A stretch of 64,000 nucleotides of DNA from Gammaproteobacteria bacterium (GCA_015709695.1 CP054183.1:1972992-2036991), one strand, 5' to 3'. Positions 33,415 through 44,630 are shown, counted from the first letter of the stretch. Notes: a model not told the origin generated them from the letters alone. Numbers and translations are program-made.

Positions 33415-34302
33415 GCCCGCCTCGTCGATGAAGCGCCGCGTGATGCCGTCGTAGGCGTCGATGCGCCGGTCGCGCAGGAACGGCCAGCCCTGCCGCTGGC
33501 GCTCGATCTCGTCGAGATCGATCTCGGCCATCAGCACCTCTTCCCGGTCCGCCGCGGCGCGGCCGATGACGCGCCCATCCGGCCCGGCGACGAAGCTCTG
33601 TCCCCAGAACTCGATGCCGCCCGTGCCGCCCGGTTCCGGCTCGAAGCCGCTGCGGTTGATGGCCACGACGAAGCAGCCGTTGGCGATGGCATGGGCGCGC
33701 TGGATGGTCTCCCAGGCCGCATGCTGGCGCTCGCCGACCGCCGCCTTCTCCTCCGGGTGCCAGCCGATGGCGGTCGGATAGATGAGGATGCCGGCGCCCT
33801 GCAGTGCCGTCAGGCGCGCCGCCTCCGGGTACCACTGGTCCCAGCACACCAGCACGCCGAGGCGACCGGCCGCGGTGTCGTGCACGCGGAAGCCGAGGTC
33901 GCCCGGGGTGAAGTAATACTTCTCGTAGTAGCGCGGATCGTCGGGGATGTGCATCTTGCGGTAGGTGCCGACCAGTCCGCGCGCGCCGTCGAGCACGGCC
34001 GCGGTGTTGTGGTACAGCCCGGGTGCGCGCCGCTCGAACAGCGACAGCACGATGGTCGCCCCGTGCGCGGCGGCGAGCCGCGCGAAGGCCTCGGTGCTCG
34101 GCCCGGGGATCGCCTCCGCCAGCCCGAACTGGCCGGCGTCCTCCGTCTGGCAGAAATAGCGGGAGCGAAACAGCTCCGGCAGGCAGACCAGCCGGGCGCC
34201 GTCGCGCAGGGCGCCGGCGGTGAGGTCCAGCGCATGCTGCAGGTTGGCGGCCGGGTCCGCGCCCATCCGCATCTGCACCAGTGCCAGCCTGAGCTTTGCC
34301 AT
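33412..34302 (-). CDS. aguB: N-carbamoylputrescine amidase
   Basis: A 296-residue nitrilase-superfamily amidase that converts N-carbamoylputrescine to putrescine, CO2 and ammonia. The catalytic triad is visible as Glu43 (CLPELF), Lys116 (YRKMHIP) and Cys153 (VLVCWDQWYPE). The YRKMHIPDDPRYYEKYYF region and the C-terminal PFLRDRRIDAYDGI are characteristic of AguB. It is the last gene of the polyamine operon, 11 bp after speA. Confidence 0.95.
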   Translation of the reverse strand: MAKLRLALVQMRMGADPAANLQHALDLTAGALRDGARLVCLPELFRSRYFCQTEDAGQFGLAEAIPGPSTEAFARLAAAHGATIVLSLFERRAPGLYHNTAAVLDGARGLVGTYRKMHIPDDPRYYEKYYFTPGDLGFRVHDTAAGRLGVLVCWDQWYPEAARLTALQGAGILIYPTAIGWHPEEKAAVGERQHAAWETIQRAHAIANGCFVVAINRSGFEPEPGGTGGIEFWGQSFVAGPDGRVIGRAAADREEVLMAEIDLDEIERQRQGWPFLRDRRIDAYDGITRRFIDEAG

Positions 34303-34313
34303 CTGCGGGTCCC

Positions 34314-36290
<1,977 letters not shown>

Positions 36291-36312
36291 CTTGCGCGGT
36301 CTCCCCTGGCGT

Positions 36313-37284
36313 CTACTGCCCCAGCACGCAGGCAAAGATGAGCGGCGCCACGATGGTGGCGTCCGATTCGATGATGAACTTCGGCGTCTCGGCCGCGAGC
36401 TTGCCCCAGGTGATCTTCTCGTTCGGCACCGCGCCGGAGTAGGAGCCGTAGCTGGTGGTCGAATCGCTGATCTGGCAGAAGTAGCCCCAGCGCGGGATGT
36501 CGTGGATGCGCAGGTCCTGCTCCAGCATGGGCACCACGCAGATGGGGAAATCCCCGGCGATGCCGCCGCCGATCTGGAAGAAGCCGATGGAGTGCCGGCG
36601 GCAGGTGGCCTGGTACCACTTCGCCAGCTCCATCATGTACTCGATGCCGGTGCGCACCGTGTGCACGTTCTTCACCTCGCCGCTGATCACGTGGCTGGCG
36701 AAGATGTTGCCGAGCGTGGAGTCCTCCCAGCCCGGGACGATGATCGGCAGGTTCTTCTCGCAGGCGGCGAGCAGCCAGCTGTCGCGGGGATCGATCTGGT
36801 AGTGCTGGCGCAGGCTGCCCGAGCGCAGGATGCGGTAGAAGAACTCGTGGGGGAAATACGCCTCGCCCCGGCGGTCGGCACCCATCCACTCGTCGAGCAC
36901 CACCTTCTCCAGGCGGCGGATGGCCTCCTCCTCCGGGATGCAGGTGTCGGTCACCCGGTTGAGGTGGCGGGCGAGCAGCGCCTCCTCGTCGGCCGCCGTG
37001 AGCTCGCGGTAGTGCGGGATGCGCAGGTAGTGCTCGTGGGCCACGAGGTTGAAGATGTCCTCCTCGAGGTTGGCCCCGGTGCAGCAGATGGCGTGCACCT
37101 TGTCCCGGCGGATCATCTCCGCCAGCGAGCGGCCGAGCTCCGCCGTGCTCATGGCACCGGCCAGGGTCACCAGCATCTGCCCGCCGCTGTCGAGGTGGCG
37201 GACCCAGGCGTCGGCCGCATCGACCAGCGACGCGGCATTGAAATGCCGGTAATGGTGGTGGATGAACTCGCTGATCGTGCCCAT
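36313..37284 (-). CDS. deoxyhypusine-synthase-like protein (probable homospermidine/spermidine-route enzyme)
   Basis: A 323-residue protein of the deoxyhypusine synthase family, with an NAD-binding core (CCTGANLEEDIFNL; HVISGEVKNVHTV; GFFQIGGGIAGDFPI) and the active-site block GAVPNEKITWGK whose last Lys (about 295) is the family's catalytic lysine. Bacteria have no eIF5A, so it should not modify a protein. Bacterial members have been reported to make homospermidine (named SpeY in some work). Its place between aguA and speA supports a role in turning putrescine into a longer polyamine. A perfect 28-bp inverted repeat lies just upstream. Confidence 0.85.
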   Translation of the reverse strand: MGTISEFIHHHYRHFNAASLVDAADAWVRHLDSGGQMLVTLAGAMSTAELGRSLAEMIRRDKVHAICCTGANLEEDIFNLVAHEHYLRIPHYRELTAADEEALLARHLNRVTDTCIPEEEAIRRLEKVVLDEWMGADRRGEAYFPHEFFYRILRSGSLRQHYQIDPRDSWLLAACEKNLPIIVPGWEDSTLGNIFASHVISGEVKNVHTVRTGIEYMMELAKWYQATCRRHSIGFFQIGGGIAGDFPICVVPMLEQDLRIHDIPRWGYFCQISDSTTSYGSYSGAVPNEKITWGKLAAETPKFIIESDATIVAPLIFACVLGQ

Positions 37285-37318
37285 CTGTCCTCTCACTCGC
37301 TGTTTCAGCTGCAGCAGC

Positions 37319-37378
37319 GTGCCGGTGTTAGCTTATTGACTTTCGCCCAAGCGAAAGTCAATAAGCTAACACCGGCAC
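37319..37378. repeat. perfect 28-bp inverted repeat between aguA and the DHS-like gene
   Basis: Left arm 37319-37346 and right arm 37351-37378 are perfect reverse complements (28 of 28), separated by CCAA. The arms begin GTGCCGGTG and end GACTTTCGC and are AT-richer than the surrounding DNA. It starts 6 bp after the aguA stop on the coding strand and ends about 34 bp before the next start. There is no T-tract. It could fold as a very stable mRNA hairpin (processing, partial termination or protection), or be a repetitive-palindrome element. Confidence 0.85.
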
Positions 37379-37384
37379 CACCTC

Positions 37385-38443
37385 TCACGCCGGCACCTGC
37401 TGCGTCAGGCAGTGCAGGGTGCCGAGGCCGACGACGACGTCGCGGCAGTCCACCGGCACCACGCGCCGCCCGGGAAAGCAGCCGGCGAGCGTCGCCGCCG
37501 CCGCCTCGTCCGCGGGGCAGCCGAACACCGGCAGCAGCACCACCTGGTTGCCGATGTAGAAATTGGCATAGCTGGCCGGCAGGCGCATGCCCTCCCGCTC
37601 CAGTGGCCGGGGCATCGGCAGCTCGATGACCCGCAGCGCGCGGCCGTCCGCCAGGCGCATCGCCGCGAGGCGCGCGCTGTTCTCGCGCAGCGCGGCATAG
37701 TTGGCGTCCGCGGGGTCGGCTTCCACCACCGTGACCACCGTATCCTCGGCGACGAAGCGCGTCAGGTCGTCGATATGGCCGTCGGTGTCGTCGCCGACGA
37801 TGCCCTCCCCCAGCCACAGCACCTGGTCGATGCCGAGATTCTCGCGCAGGCGCCGCTCGATGTCCGCCCGCGACAGCCGCGGATTGCGGTTGGGGTTGAG
37901 CAGGCATTGCTCGGTGGTGAGCAGCGTCCCGGCGCCGTTGACCTCGATGGAGCCGCCCTCGAGGATCATGTCCACGGTCCGGTGCGGCACGCCGAGCCGG
38001 GCGGCCATGTGGCGCGGCATGGCGTCGTCGAGGTCGAAGGGCGGGTACTTGCCACCCCAGGCGTTGTAGCCGAAGTCGAGCGCCAGCAGTGGCGTGTCGG
38101 CATCCGGGCGGGTGACGAAGATCGCGCCGTGGTCCCGGCACCAGGCGTCGTTGGTCGGCTGGCGGTGCAGGCGCAGCTGGCCCGCGCTGGCGCCGGCAGC
38201 CGCCAGCAGGCCGGCGACATGGCGCTCGTGGCGCTCGTCGAGCACGTTGACGTGCACCCTCTCGCCCTCGCTCAGCGCCGCCACGGCACCGGCCAGCGCC
38301 CGTTCCGCCGCGGCGAGCGCGCCCGGCCAGGTGTCGGGGTTGTGCGGCCAGGACAGCCAGGTCGCCTGGTGCGGGGCCCACTCCGCCGGCATGCGGTAGC
38401 CGCCGGCGGCGGGCGTCGGCGCTGATGAAGTGGCGCTGCTCAT
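37385..38443 (-). CDS. aguA: agmatine deiminase
   Basis: A 352-residue guanidine-modifying enzyme converting agmatine to N-carbamoylputrescine and ammonia. Substrate-binding and catalytic segments are typical: YRMPAEWAPHQATWLSWP near the N-terminus, NDAWCRDHGAIFV, LEGGSIEVNGAGTLLTT, and the nucleophile Cys345 in GLGTLHCLTQQ. It is the first gene of the polyamine operon. The ATG at 38443 is preferred over a GTG at 38455. Confidence 0.95.
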   Translation of the reverse strand: MSSATSSAPTPAAGGYRMPAEWAPHQATWLSWPHNPDTWPGALAAAERALAGAVAALSEGERVHVNVLDERHERHVAGLLAAAGASAGQLRLHRQPTNDAWCRDHGAIFVTRPDADTPLLALDFGYNAWGGKYPPFDLDDAMPRHMAARLGVPHRTVDMILEGGSIEVNGAGTLLTTEQCLLNPNRNPRLSRADIERRLRENLGIDQVLWLGEGIVGDDTDGHIDDLTRFVAEDTVVTVVEADPADANYAALRENSARLAAMRLADGRALRVIELPMPRPLEREGMRLPASYANFYIGNQVVLLPVFGCPADEAAAATLAGCFPGRRVVPVDCRDVVVGLGTLHCLTQQVPA

Positions 38444-38567
38444 GCGCTGGATCACCCCTTGGCATCCGGTCCGTCACCGGCCGGAGTGGAGACAGTCGCG
38501 GGCCAAATGCCCGCGGGAAGGCCGCGCACTATAGGTCAGCTGCGAGGGGTGTCAATACGCGGACGGG

Positions 38568-39314
38568 CTAGCGCGCGGCCGTGCCGAGATAGCGCGCCAG
38601 CACCTTCTCGAAGGCGGCGTAGTCCTCGTCGCCCTGCAGGAGCCGGCCGCGGGCGACATCGCCGGCGCTGGCGCCCACCAGGAAGCTCGGCGTGCCGCGG
38701 GCACCGGCGGCGCGGGCCGCGGCGATGCCGGCGTCGAGCCACGCCTGGTGGTGATCGGCCGCGCGGCAGGCATCGAACCGGTCGGCGTCCAGGCCGAGGC
38801 GCCGCGCCTGCGCCGCGAGCTCCGCGTCGCCCAGCAGGCCACCCGCATCCAGCAGCGCATCGTGCATCTCCCAGTAGCGGTCCTGCTCGCCGGCGCAGGC
38901 CGCGGCGATGGCGGCCGGACGCGAGCGGTCGTGCTTGCGCAGCGGGAAATCCACGGCCACGTAGCGCACCTTGCCGGTGTCCACGTAGTTCGCCTTCAGT
39001 TTCGGCCAGGTGTCGTGGGCATAGCCCTGGCAGAAGGGGCACTCGTAGTCGATGAACTCGACGATGGTCACCGGCGCCGCCGGGTCGCCGAGCATCGGCC
39101 GACCGCGGATGTCCACCTGCGGGATCAGCGCCGCGAGATCCGGCGGCGGCCGGCCCGGATTGCTGCCCAGCCCCAGGCTCGAGCCGTATTCGGGTGCCGG
39201 GCTGGCCGGCGGCGCGGGCGCCGGAGCGGGTGCCGGCTCGGCCCGGCCGGTGGCGGCCAGCAGCGTGGCGAGCAGCGTCATCGACAGGACCACGGGCAGC
39301 AGCGGCTTGGGCAT
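38568..39314 (-). CDS. DsbA-family thiol-disulfide oxidoreductase (periplasmic)
   Basis: A 248-residue protein: signal peptide (MPKPLLPVVLSMTLLATLLA), Pro/Ala linker, and a thioredoxin fold with helical insertion. The redox motif Cys92-Pro-Phe-Cys95 and the cis-Pro loop GTPSF near residue 210 are both present. CPFC resembles DsbG-like/disulfide-bond formation proteins of the 'thioredoxin domain-containing' type rather than CPHC of E. coli DsbA. It could be an oxidase or isomerase for envelope proteins. The upstream region is shared with the divergent NlpC/P60 gene. Confidence 0.85.
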   Translation of the reverse strand: MPKPLLPVVLSMTLLATLLAATGRAEPAPAPAPAPPASPAPEYGSSLGLGSNPGRPPPDLAALIPQVDIRGRPMLGDPAAPVTIVEFIDYECPFCQGYAHDTWPKLKANYVDTGKVRYVAVDFPLRKHDRSRPAAIAAACAGEQDRYWEMHDALLDAGGLLGDAELAAQARRLGLDADRFDACRAADHHQAWLDAGIAAARAAGARGTPSFLVGASAGDVARGRLLQGDEDYAAFEKVLARYLGTAAR

Positions 39315-39481
39315 GGGGCCAGGCTCCGGACAGGGGACGGCGCCGAGTATACGCAAGCGCCTCGCCGACTCCCTGCCCGGCCCAGGGATGCGGCCCCGTC
39401 CCCGCAGCCTGTGACGCCCGGCGCAACCCCGTGCCCGCGGCTCGGCTAGAATCGCCCTGAGTTCGATTCCGGGATGCCTTG

Positions 39482-40045
39482 ATGCGTCGGCATTTTCGCG
39501 CAGAGATCGCCCTGCTGGCCGCCACTCTGGGCCTGGTCCTCGGTGGCTGCTCCACGGCCCCGCAGCGGCCCGCCGACAGGCCGGATCCCGTGGTCGTGGC
39601 GCCGCCGGCCAGCGCCGCGCCGGCACCCGACCCCGTGCGCTCGCAGATCGTCTTCACTGCCCTGCAGATGCTGGGGACCCCGTACCGCTACGGCGGCTCG
39701 ACACCCACGGGCTTCGACTGCAGCGGCCTCGTCCAGTACGCCTACCGCAGCGCCGGCCTCAGCGTGCCGCGCACCACGCGCGACCAGCTCGGCGCCACCA
39801 CGGCCGTGACGCTGGCCGACGCCGCTCCCGGCGACCTGCTGTTCTTCCGGAGCAAGAGCAGCGCCCACGTCGGCATCTACCTCGGCGAAGGCCGCTTCGT
39901 GCACGCCCCGTTCACCGGCCGCAACGTCGAGATCGGCAGCCTCGACCAGTCCTGGTATCACGATCATTTCGTGCGCGCGGGGCGGCTCCAGGGGGTGGCG
40001 ACGCAAGCCGCCAGCTGCAACGGCGCGGCGGACGGCCGCTGCTGA
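39482..40045 (+). CDS. NlpC/P60 lipoprotein (C40 peptidoglycan endopeptidase)
   Basis: A 187-residue lipoprotein, lipobox LGGC (Cys23), with one NlpC/P60 domain. The catalytic Cys80 is in FDCSGLV, His129 in AHVGIY and a third polar residue is His141 (FVHAPF). It resembles Spr/MepS and related D,L-endopeptidases that cut peptidoglycan cross-links. The TTG at 39479 immediately precedes the ATG, so the start is 39482. It converges on the HerA-like gene. Confidence 0.9.
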   Translation: MRRHFRAEIALLAATLGLVLGGCSTAPQRPADRPDPVVVAPPASAAPAPDPVRSQIVFTALQMLGTPYRYGGSTPTGFDCSGLVQYAYRSAGLSVPRTTRDQLGATTAVTLADAAPGDLLFFRSKSSAHVGIYLGEGRFVHAPFTGRNVEIGSLDQSWYHDHFVRAGRLQGVATQAASCNGAADGRC

Positions 40046-40049
40046 GGGA

Positions 40050-42464
40050 TCAGGCGGGCTGGCGCTCGCCGGCGCCATCCTCGATATAGGGCACCCAGCC
40101 CACGCCGAGGAACCGCAGGTCGATGTCTCCGGCCTTCGGCCGCAGCACGGTTTCCGCCAGCGGCTCCGACTGCGCGTCGAAGCTGCCGGCCAGGCCATCG
40201 AGCTCCTCCTGGAACTGCGCCTGCAGCGCCTCCCTGTCGGCCTGCACCTTCTCCAGCAGCTCCCCGGCGCGCGCGACATCGCCGGATTCGCGCAGGATGC
40301 TGCCGGTGCGCCGCACCGCGGTGCCGGCCCGCGAAAATGAGCCGAGCGAGCGGCCGCGGCCGAAGATCGCGCCGAGCACGGCGGTGCCGACGGCCACGGC
40401 GGCACCGAGCTTCGCATCGGTGGCCTGGCCGGCCTGCCGCTCGAGAGCCTGGCGGGCGCGCAGCTCGCGGGCCTCCAGCGCCGAGAACTTCGGCGCGTAC
40501 TTCTGCTTCAGCTTCGCGGCATCGAGATCGCGCCGCTCGTTGCCGAGCTGCTGCAGGCGGATGCGGAACTCGCGCTCGCCCTCGCCGGGCCGCGAGGTGA
40601 CGCCGAGCTTCGCGCACTTGTAGAGGGTAAGCGCGCGCTCCAGCCCGAGCCAGCGGCGCAGCTGCCGCTCCCATTCCCGGTAGCTCGCCGCCTGCGCCAT
40701 GGCGCCGGGCAGCTCGCCGAAGGCGGCATCGGGCTCGGCCTCCGCCTCGAGGTCCCGGGCACGCACGCTCAGCTCCGCGGCGCCGGACCAGTCGACACCG
40801 GCGGCACCTTCGCCGGGATGCGCCGCGAGCAGCAGTTCGCGCTGCTCGTTGACGCCGAGCGCGGCATTGACATAGCCCACGGCCACCGCGGCCAGGACCT
40901 GCGGCTGGTAGACCAGCCGCTCGCCCGCATGGGGCAGGCGCGCGGCGGGCACGAAGAACTGCTTCACCGCGGCCGGCAGCACCGGGCGGCTGCGCGCCAG
41001 CGGCGCATGCGCCGGCGGCGCGGCCGGCGCCTCCGGCGGCGCTGCCGCGGCCGATGCCGCGCGCCCGGCACCCAGCCGGCGGATCTGCTCCCGGGTCAGC
41101 GGCCCGGCGAGGTAGCTCATGACCCAGCGCGTGCCGAAGACCTCGGGGCGCTCCTCGTTGACGTTGTGGAGCAGGAACTGCCGCTTGCCGAGGCCGGCCA
41201 GCGTCTGCTCCAGCGCCTTCGGATCCAGCCGCTCGCCGCCCGCGGCGCCCAGCAGGCCGTCGAGCACCCGGGCCTTGTCGCGCTCGGTCTGCAGCCGGCC
41301 GATGAACCAGGTGCCCGCGTTGGCGAGCCCCTTGTAGTCCAGGTCCACTGGATTCTGCGTCGACAGCACGATGCCGAGGCCGAAGGCGCGCGCCTGCTTG
41401 AGCAGCGTCAGCAGCAGCAGCTTCGTCGGCGGATTGGCCACCGGCGGCATGTAGCCGAACACCTCGTCCATGTAGAGGATGGCGCGCAGCGACGGCGTGC
41501 CCGGCTGGCGGCGCATCCAGGCGATGAGCTCCGCGAGCAGCAGGGTGACGAAGAACATGCGCTGCGCATCGTCGAGGTGCGCGATGCTGAGCACCGAGAC
41601 GCGCGGCTGGCCCGCCGCGGTGAACAGCAGGCCATCGGCCGACAGCGGCTCGCCGCGGGTCCAGGCGTCGAAGCCCGGCGCCGCCAGCAGGTTGTTCAGG
41701 CGCAGCGCCAGCGCCTGTCGATCCGCGGCCGGGTAGAAGCTCTCGAGGTCCAGCACGCCGACCCGCGCGAACGGCGGCTTCTGCACCAGGCCGATGAGGC
41801 CGGCCACGTCGAGCGACTGGCCCTGCTTCCAGGCGCCGTCGAGGATGGTGGACAGCAGGATGTGCTCGCGGCTGGTCATGGGATCGGCGGCCACGCCGAG
41901 CAGCGCCAGCAGGCCGGTCACGGTGCCCTGCAGGCGCTCGCGCCAGAGTTCGGCATCCTCGGCCAGGGCCGCCGGCGGCGGCGCGAAGGCCTTGAGAACC
42001 GAGAGCGGCAGGCCGGCGGTGCTCCCCGGCGTGTACAGCGCGAAGTCGGCGGCGGCGCGCAGCGCGGCGATGCGCTGCGGTCCCTGGCCCCAGTCGGCGA
42101 GCCCCTGCTTCCAGGCGGCGGCCTGCGCGGCGGCGAACTGCGCCGGTGTCTGCCCGGCCTCGGCGGCGGCGCGCGGATCCACCCAGGGCTCGAAATCGGC
42201 CGGCGCGAGATCCGGGAAGCCGAGCAGCAGGTTGCCGAGGTCGCCCTTGGGGTCGATGGCGATCACCGGGATGTGGTCGATCGCCGCTTCCTCGATCAGG
42301 CCGATGCCGAGCCCGGTCTTGCCGCTGCCCGTCATGCCGATGATGACGGCATGGGTGGTCAGGTCCTTCGAGTCGTAGAGGATGAGGTCGTCGGTGAGCT
42401 TGCCGGCGGCCGGGTCCAGGCGCCGGCCGAGGTAGAAGACGCCGAGTTTCTCGAAATCCTGCAT
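40050..42464 (-). CDS. HerA/VirB4-like ATPase, DUF853 family
   Basis: An 804-residue P-loop ATPase. Walker A GMTGSGKT is at 43-50, Walker B is in AILYMDEVFGYMPP (about 330), and STQNPVDLDYKGL carries the sensor-like polar residue of HerA/FtsK proteins. The N-terminal ATPase (1-530) is followed by a helical, Arg/Ala-rich region (about 650-800) predicted coiled coil. Family members are multimeric DNA-translocating or envelope ATPases; the function of this branch is unknown. Short gap (2-4 bp) to the convergent NlpC stop. The ATG at 42464 is used because the ATPase core begins there. Confidence 0.8.
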   Translation of the reverse strand: MQDFEKLGVFYLGRRLDPAAGKLTDDLILYDSKDLTTHAVIIGMTGSGKTGLGIGLIEEAAIDHIPVIAIDPKGDLGNLLLGFPDLAPADFEPWVDPRAAAEAGQTPAQFAAAQAAAWKQGLADWGQGPQRIAALRAAADFALYTPGSTAGLPLSVLKAFAPPPAALAEDAELWRERLQGTVTGLLALLGVAADPMTSREHILLSTILDGAWKQGQSLDVAGLIGLVQKPPFARVGVLDLESFYPAADRQALALRLNNLLAAPGFDAWTRGEPLSADGLLFTAAGQPRVSVLSIAHLDDAQRMFFVTLLLAELIAWMRRQPGTPSLRAILYMDEVFGYMPPVANPPTKLLLLTLLKQARAFGLGIVLSTQNPVDLDYKGLANAGTWFIGRLQTERDKARVLDGLLGAAGGERLDPKALEQTLAGLGKRQFLLHNVNEERPEVFGTRWVMSYLAGPLTREQIRRLGAGRAASAAAAPPEAPAAPPAHAPLARSRPVLPAAVKQFFVPAARLPHAGERLVYQPQVLAAVAVGYVNAALGVNEQRELLLAAHPGEGAAGVDWSGAAELSVRARDLEAEAEPDAAFGELPGAMAQAASYREWERQLRRWLGLERALTLYKCAKLGVTSRPGEGEREFRIRLQQLGNERRDLDAAKLKQKYAPKFSALEARELRARQALERQAGQATDAKLGAAVAVGTAVLGAIFGRGRSLGSFSRAGTAVRRTGSILRESGDVARAGELLEKVQADREALQAQFQEELDGLAGSFDAQSEPLAETVLRPKAGDIDLRFLGVGWVPYIEDGAGERQPA

Positions 42465-42570
42465 GGGCGCATCATACGACAGCGCCCGCGGCGCCCGCGC
42501 CTTGATGCGGGGGCGGCAACGCGGGCAGGATGCGCACCATGGCCGCCGGCCCCGGCGGCAGGAGTCGATC

Positions 42571-43443
42571 ATGCGGTGGGAAGGCGGCAGGCGCAGCGAC
42601 AACATCGAGGACCGGCGCGGCATGCCGGTGAGCCGCGGTGGCATGATCGGCGGCGGCATCGGCACCGTCGTCGTGGTGCTGCTGCTCGCCTGGTTCACCG
42701 GCATGGACCCGACCATGCTGCTGCAGAACCTGCCGGTGGAGACGGCGCCCTCGCCCGCCGGGCCGGAAGCGGGACAGGCCTCCGGCCAGGCTGCCGCCGA
42801 CGACCCGCAGGCCGCATTCGTCGCCACGGTGCTCGGCTACACGGAGGACACCTGGTCCGCCATCTTCCGCAATGCCGGCCAGAGCTACCGGCCGCCGCGG
42901 CTGGTGATGTTCACCGGCGCCACGCGCTCCGCCTGCGGCCTCGGCGAGGCCGCCATGGGACCGTTCTACTGCCCGGCCGACCAGCAGGTCTACATCGACC
43001 TCGACTTCTTCCGCGAGCTGCGCGACCGCTTCCAGGCACCCGGCGATTTCGCGCAGGCCTACGTCATCGCCCACGAGGTCGGCCACCACGTGCAGAACCT
43101 GCTCGGCATCTCCTCGCGCATGCAGCGGCAGCGCGGCCCCATGGATGAGGAAGGCGCCAACTCGAAATCCGTGAAGCTGGAACTGCAGGCCGACTGCTTC
43201 GCCGGCGTCTGGGCGCGGCGCACCGACCAGGCCCGGGCCATCCTCGAGCAGGGCGACGTCGAGGAAGGGCTGGCGGCAGCCACGGCCATCGGCGACGACC
43301 GCCTGCAGCAGCAGAGCCGCGGCTACGTCACCCCGGACTCCTTCACCCACGGCAGCTCGGCGCAGCGCGTGCGCTGGTTCCGCCGCGGCCTGGAGAGCGG
43401 CGACCCCGACAGCTGCGACACCTTCGGCGCCAGCGAGCTGTAG
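42571..43443 (+). CDS. ypfJ: YpfJ-type neutral zinc metallopeptidase
   Basis: A 290-residue inner-membrane protein with one helix (about 24-44, GGGIGTVVVVLLLAWF) and a zincin-like domain. The zinc motif is HEVGHH (His168, Glu169, His172) with a likely third ligand in LELQADCFAGVWA. Landmarks such as CGLGEAAMGPFYCPADQQVYIDLDFF match the YpfJ/DUF2342-related neutral zinc metallopeptidase family. The AGGAG at 42560-42564 suits the ATG at 42571. Substrates are unknown; the active domain should face the periplasm. Confidence 0.9.
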   Translation: MRWEGGRRSDNIEDRRGMPVSRGGMIGGGIGTVVVVLLLAWFTGMDPTMLLQNLPVETAPSPAGPEAGQASGQAAADDPQAAFVATVLGYTEDTWSAIFRNAGQSYRPPRLVMFTGATRSACGLGEAAMGPFYCPADQQVYIDLDFFRELRDRFQAPGDFAQAYVIAHEVGHHVQNLLGISSRMQRQRGPMDEEGANSKSVKLELQADCFAGVWARRTDQARAILEQGDVEEGLAAATAIGDDRLQQQSRGYVTPDSFTHGSSAQRVRWFRRGLESGDPDSCDTFGASEL

Positions 43444-43449
43444 CGCCAT

Positions 43450-43465
43450 GCCGGCCGCGGCCGGC
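43450..43465. terminator. 16-bp perfect palindrome between convergent stops
   Basis: GCCGGCCGCGGCCGGC (43450-43465) is a perfect palindrome between the stop of the zinc-peptidase gene (43443) and the hemW stop (43467). It could act as a weak bidirectional terminator, but with no T-tract and in GC-rich DNA this is only suggestive. Confidence 0.3.
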
Positions 43466-43466
43466 G

Positions 43467-44630
43467 TCAGCCGGCGCCGGGCAGGAACAGGCCGACCAGG
43501 TCGTTGAGGAATCGCAGGCCGAGCGCCGTCGGGCGGATCGTGCCCCGCTCGCGCAGCAGCAGCTCCCGTTCCAGCGCCGTGCTCAGCCCGGGCTCGGCGG
43601 CGGCCAGCGGCTGGCCGGTGCGCTCGCCGAAGAGCTTCTCGGGGAAGCCCTGCGGCAGGCGCAGCGCATTGAGCATGAACTCGAAGACGATGTCCGCCGG
43701 CACCAGGTCGCGCTGCTCCGTCACCGCCTCGCCGGCTGCCGCGCGACGCAGGTAGTCGGCCGGCACGCGGGTGCGGGCCTCGCGCCGGATGCGGCCAGGC
43801 CAGGTGATCTTCGCGTGCGCCCCGGCACCGATGCCGAGGTAATCGCCAAACCACCAGTAGTTGAGGTTGTGGCGGCACTGCGCGCCCGGACGCGCCCAGG
43901 CGGAGACTTCGTAGCGCGTGAAGCCGCCCGCCGCCAGCTCGGCGTGCACCGCCGCCTCGATGGCCGCCGCCTCGTCGTCATCCGGCAGCGGCGGCGGCCG
44001 GCTGAAGAACGCCGTGTTGGGCTCGAGCGTCAGCTGGTAGAACGACAGGTGCCCCACCCCGGTGGCGAGCGCCCTGCGGGCATCCGCGAGCGCACCGGCC
44101 AGGTCCTGGCCCGGCAGGGCGTACATCAGGTCCAGGTTGATGCGCTCGAAGCTCGCCTGCGCCAGCTCCACCGCCCGCTGCGCCTCGCGCTCGTCGTGGA
44201 TGCGGCCGAGGCTCTTCAGCCGCGCCGGGTCGAAACTCTGCACGCCGAGCGAGAGGCGGTTGACGCCCGCCTCGCGATAGGCGCGGAAGCGCTGCGCCTC
44301 GGCCGTGCCCGGATTGGCCTCCAGGGTGACCTCGGCATCGGCGACGAGCGGCAGGCGCGCGCCGATGCCGGCGAGCAGCCGCGCCACATCCTCCGCCGGG
44401 AACAGGCTCGGCGTGCCGCCACCGATGAAGATGCCCTGCAGGCTGCGCCCCTGTGCCGCCTCCAGCGTGGCGTCGAGGTCCGCCAGCAGCGCGTCCACGT
44501 ACCGGGCCGTCGGCAGCGCGCCGCGATGCTCGTGGGAATTGAAGTCGCAGTACGGGCACTTGCGCACGCACCAGGGCAGGTGCACGTAGAGCGTGAGCGG
44601 CGGCAGTGAGGGAAAGGATGGCGGCTGCAC
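43467..44630 (-). CDS. hemW: HemW, radical SAM heme chaperone
   Basis: A 387-residue radical SAM protein. The [4Fe-4S] cluster motif is Cys21-x3-Cys25-x2-Cys28 in CVRKCPYCDF, followed by FIGGGTPSLF (SAM Gly-rich), a typical VNRLSLGVQSFDPARLKSLGR, and a HemN C-terminal domain with NLNYWWFGDYLGIGAGAH. Lacking the extra cysteine of the HemN coproporphyrinogen dehydrogenase motif (CxxxCxxCxC; here CDF follows), it fits HemW, which inserts heme into respiratory proteins. Often mislabelled HemN. Confidence 0.93.
   Translation of the reverse strand: MQPPSFPSLPPLTLYVHLPWCVRKCPYCDFNSHEHRGALPTARYVDALLADLDATLEAAQGRSLQGIFIGGGTPSLFPAEDVARLLAGIGARLPLVADAEVTLEANPGTAEAQRFRAYREAGVNRLSLGVQSFDPARLKSLGRIHDEREAQRAVELAQASFERINLDLMYALPGQDLAGALADARRALATGVGHLSFYQLTLEPNTAFFSRPPPLPDDDEAAAIEAAVHAELAAGGFTRYEVSAWARPGAQCRHNLNYWWFGDYLGIGAGAHAKITWPGRIRREARTRVPADYLRRAAAGEAVTEQRDLVPADIVFEFMLNALRLPQGFPEKLFGERTGQPLAAAEPGLSTALERELLLRERGTIRPTALGLRFLNDLVGLFLPGAG

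Noticed and set aside
36313-37284. True deoxyhypusine synthase modifying eIF5A
   Set aside because: Bacteria lack eIF5A; gene context is polyamine synthesis, so a polyamine-forming role is preferred.
43467-44630. Oxygen-independent coproporphyrinogen oxidase HemN
   Set aside because: The cluster motif lacks the extra Cys of HemN and length is about 387, not about 457; HemW fits better.
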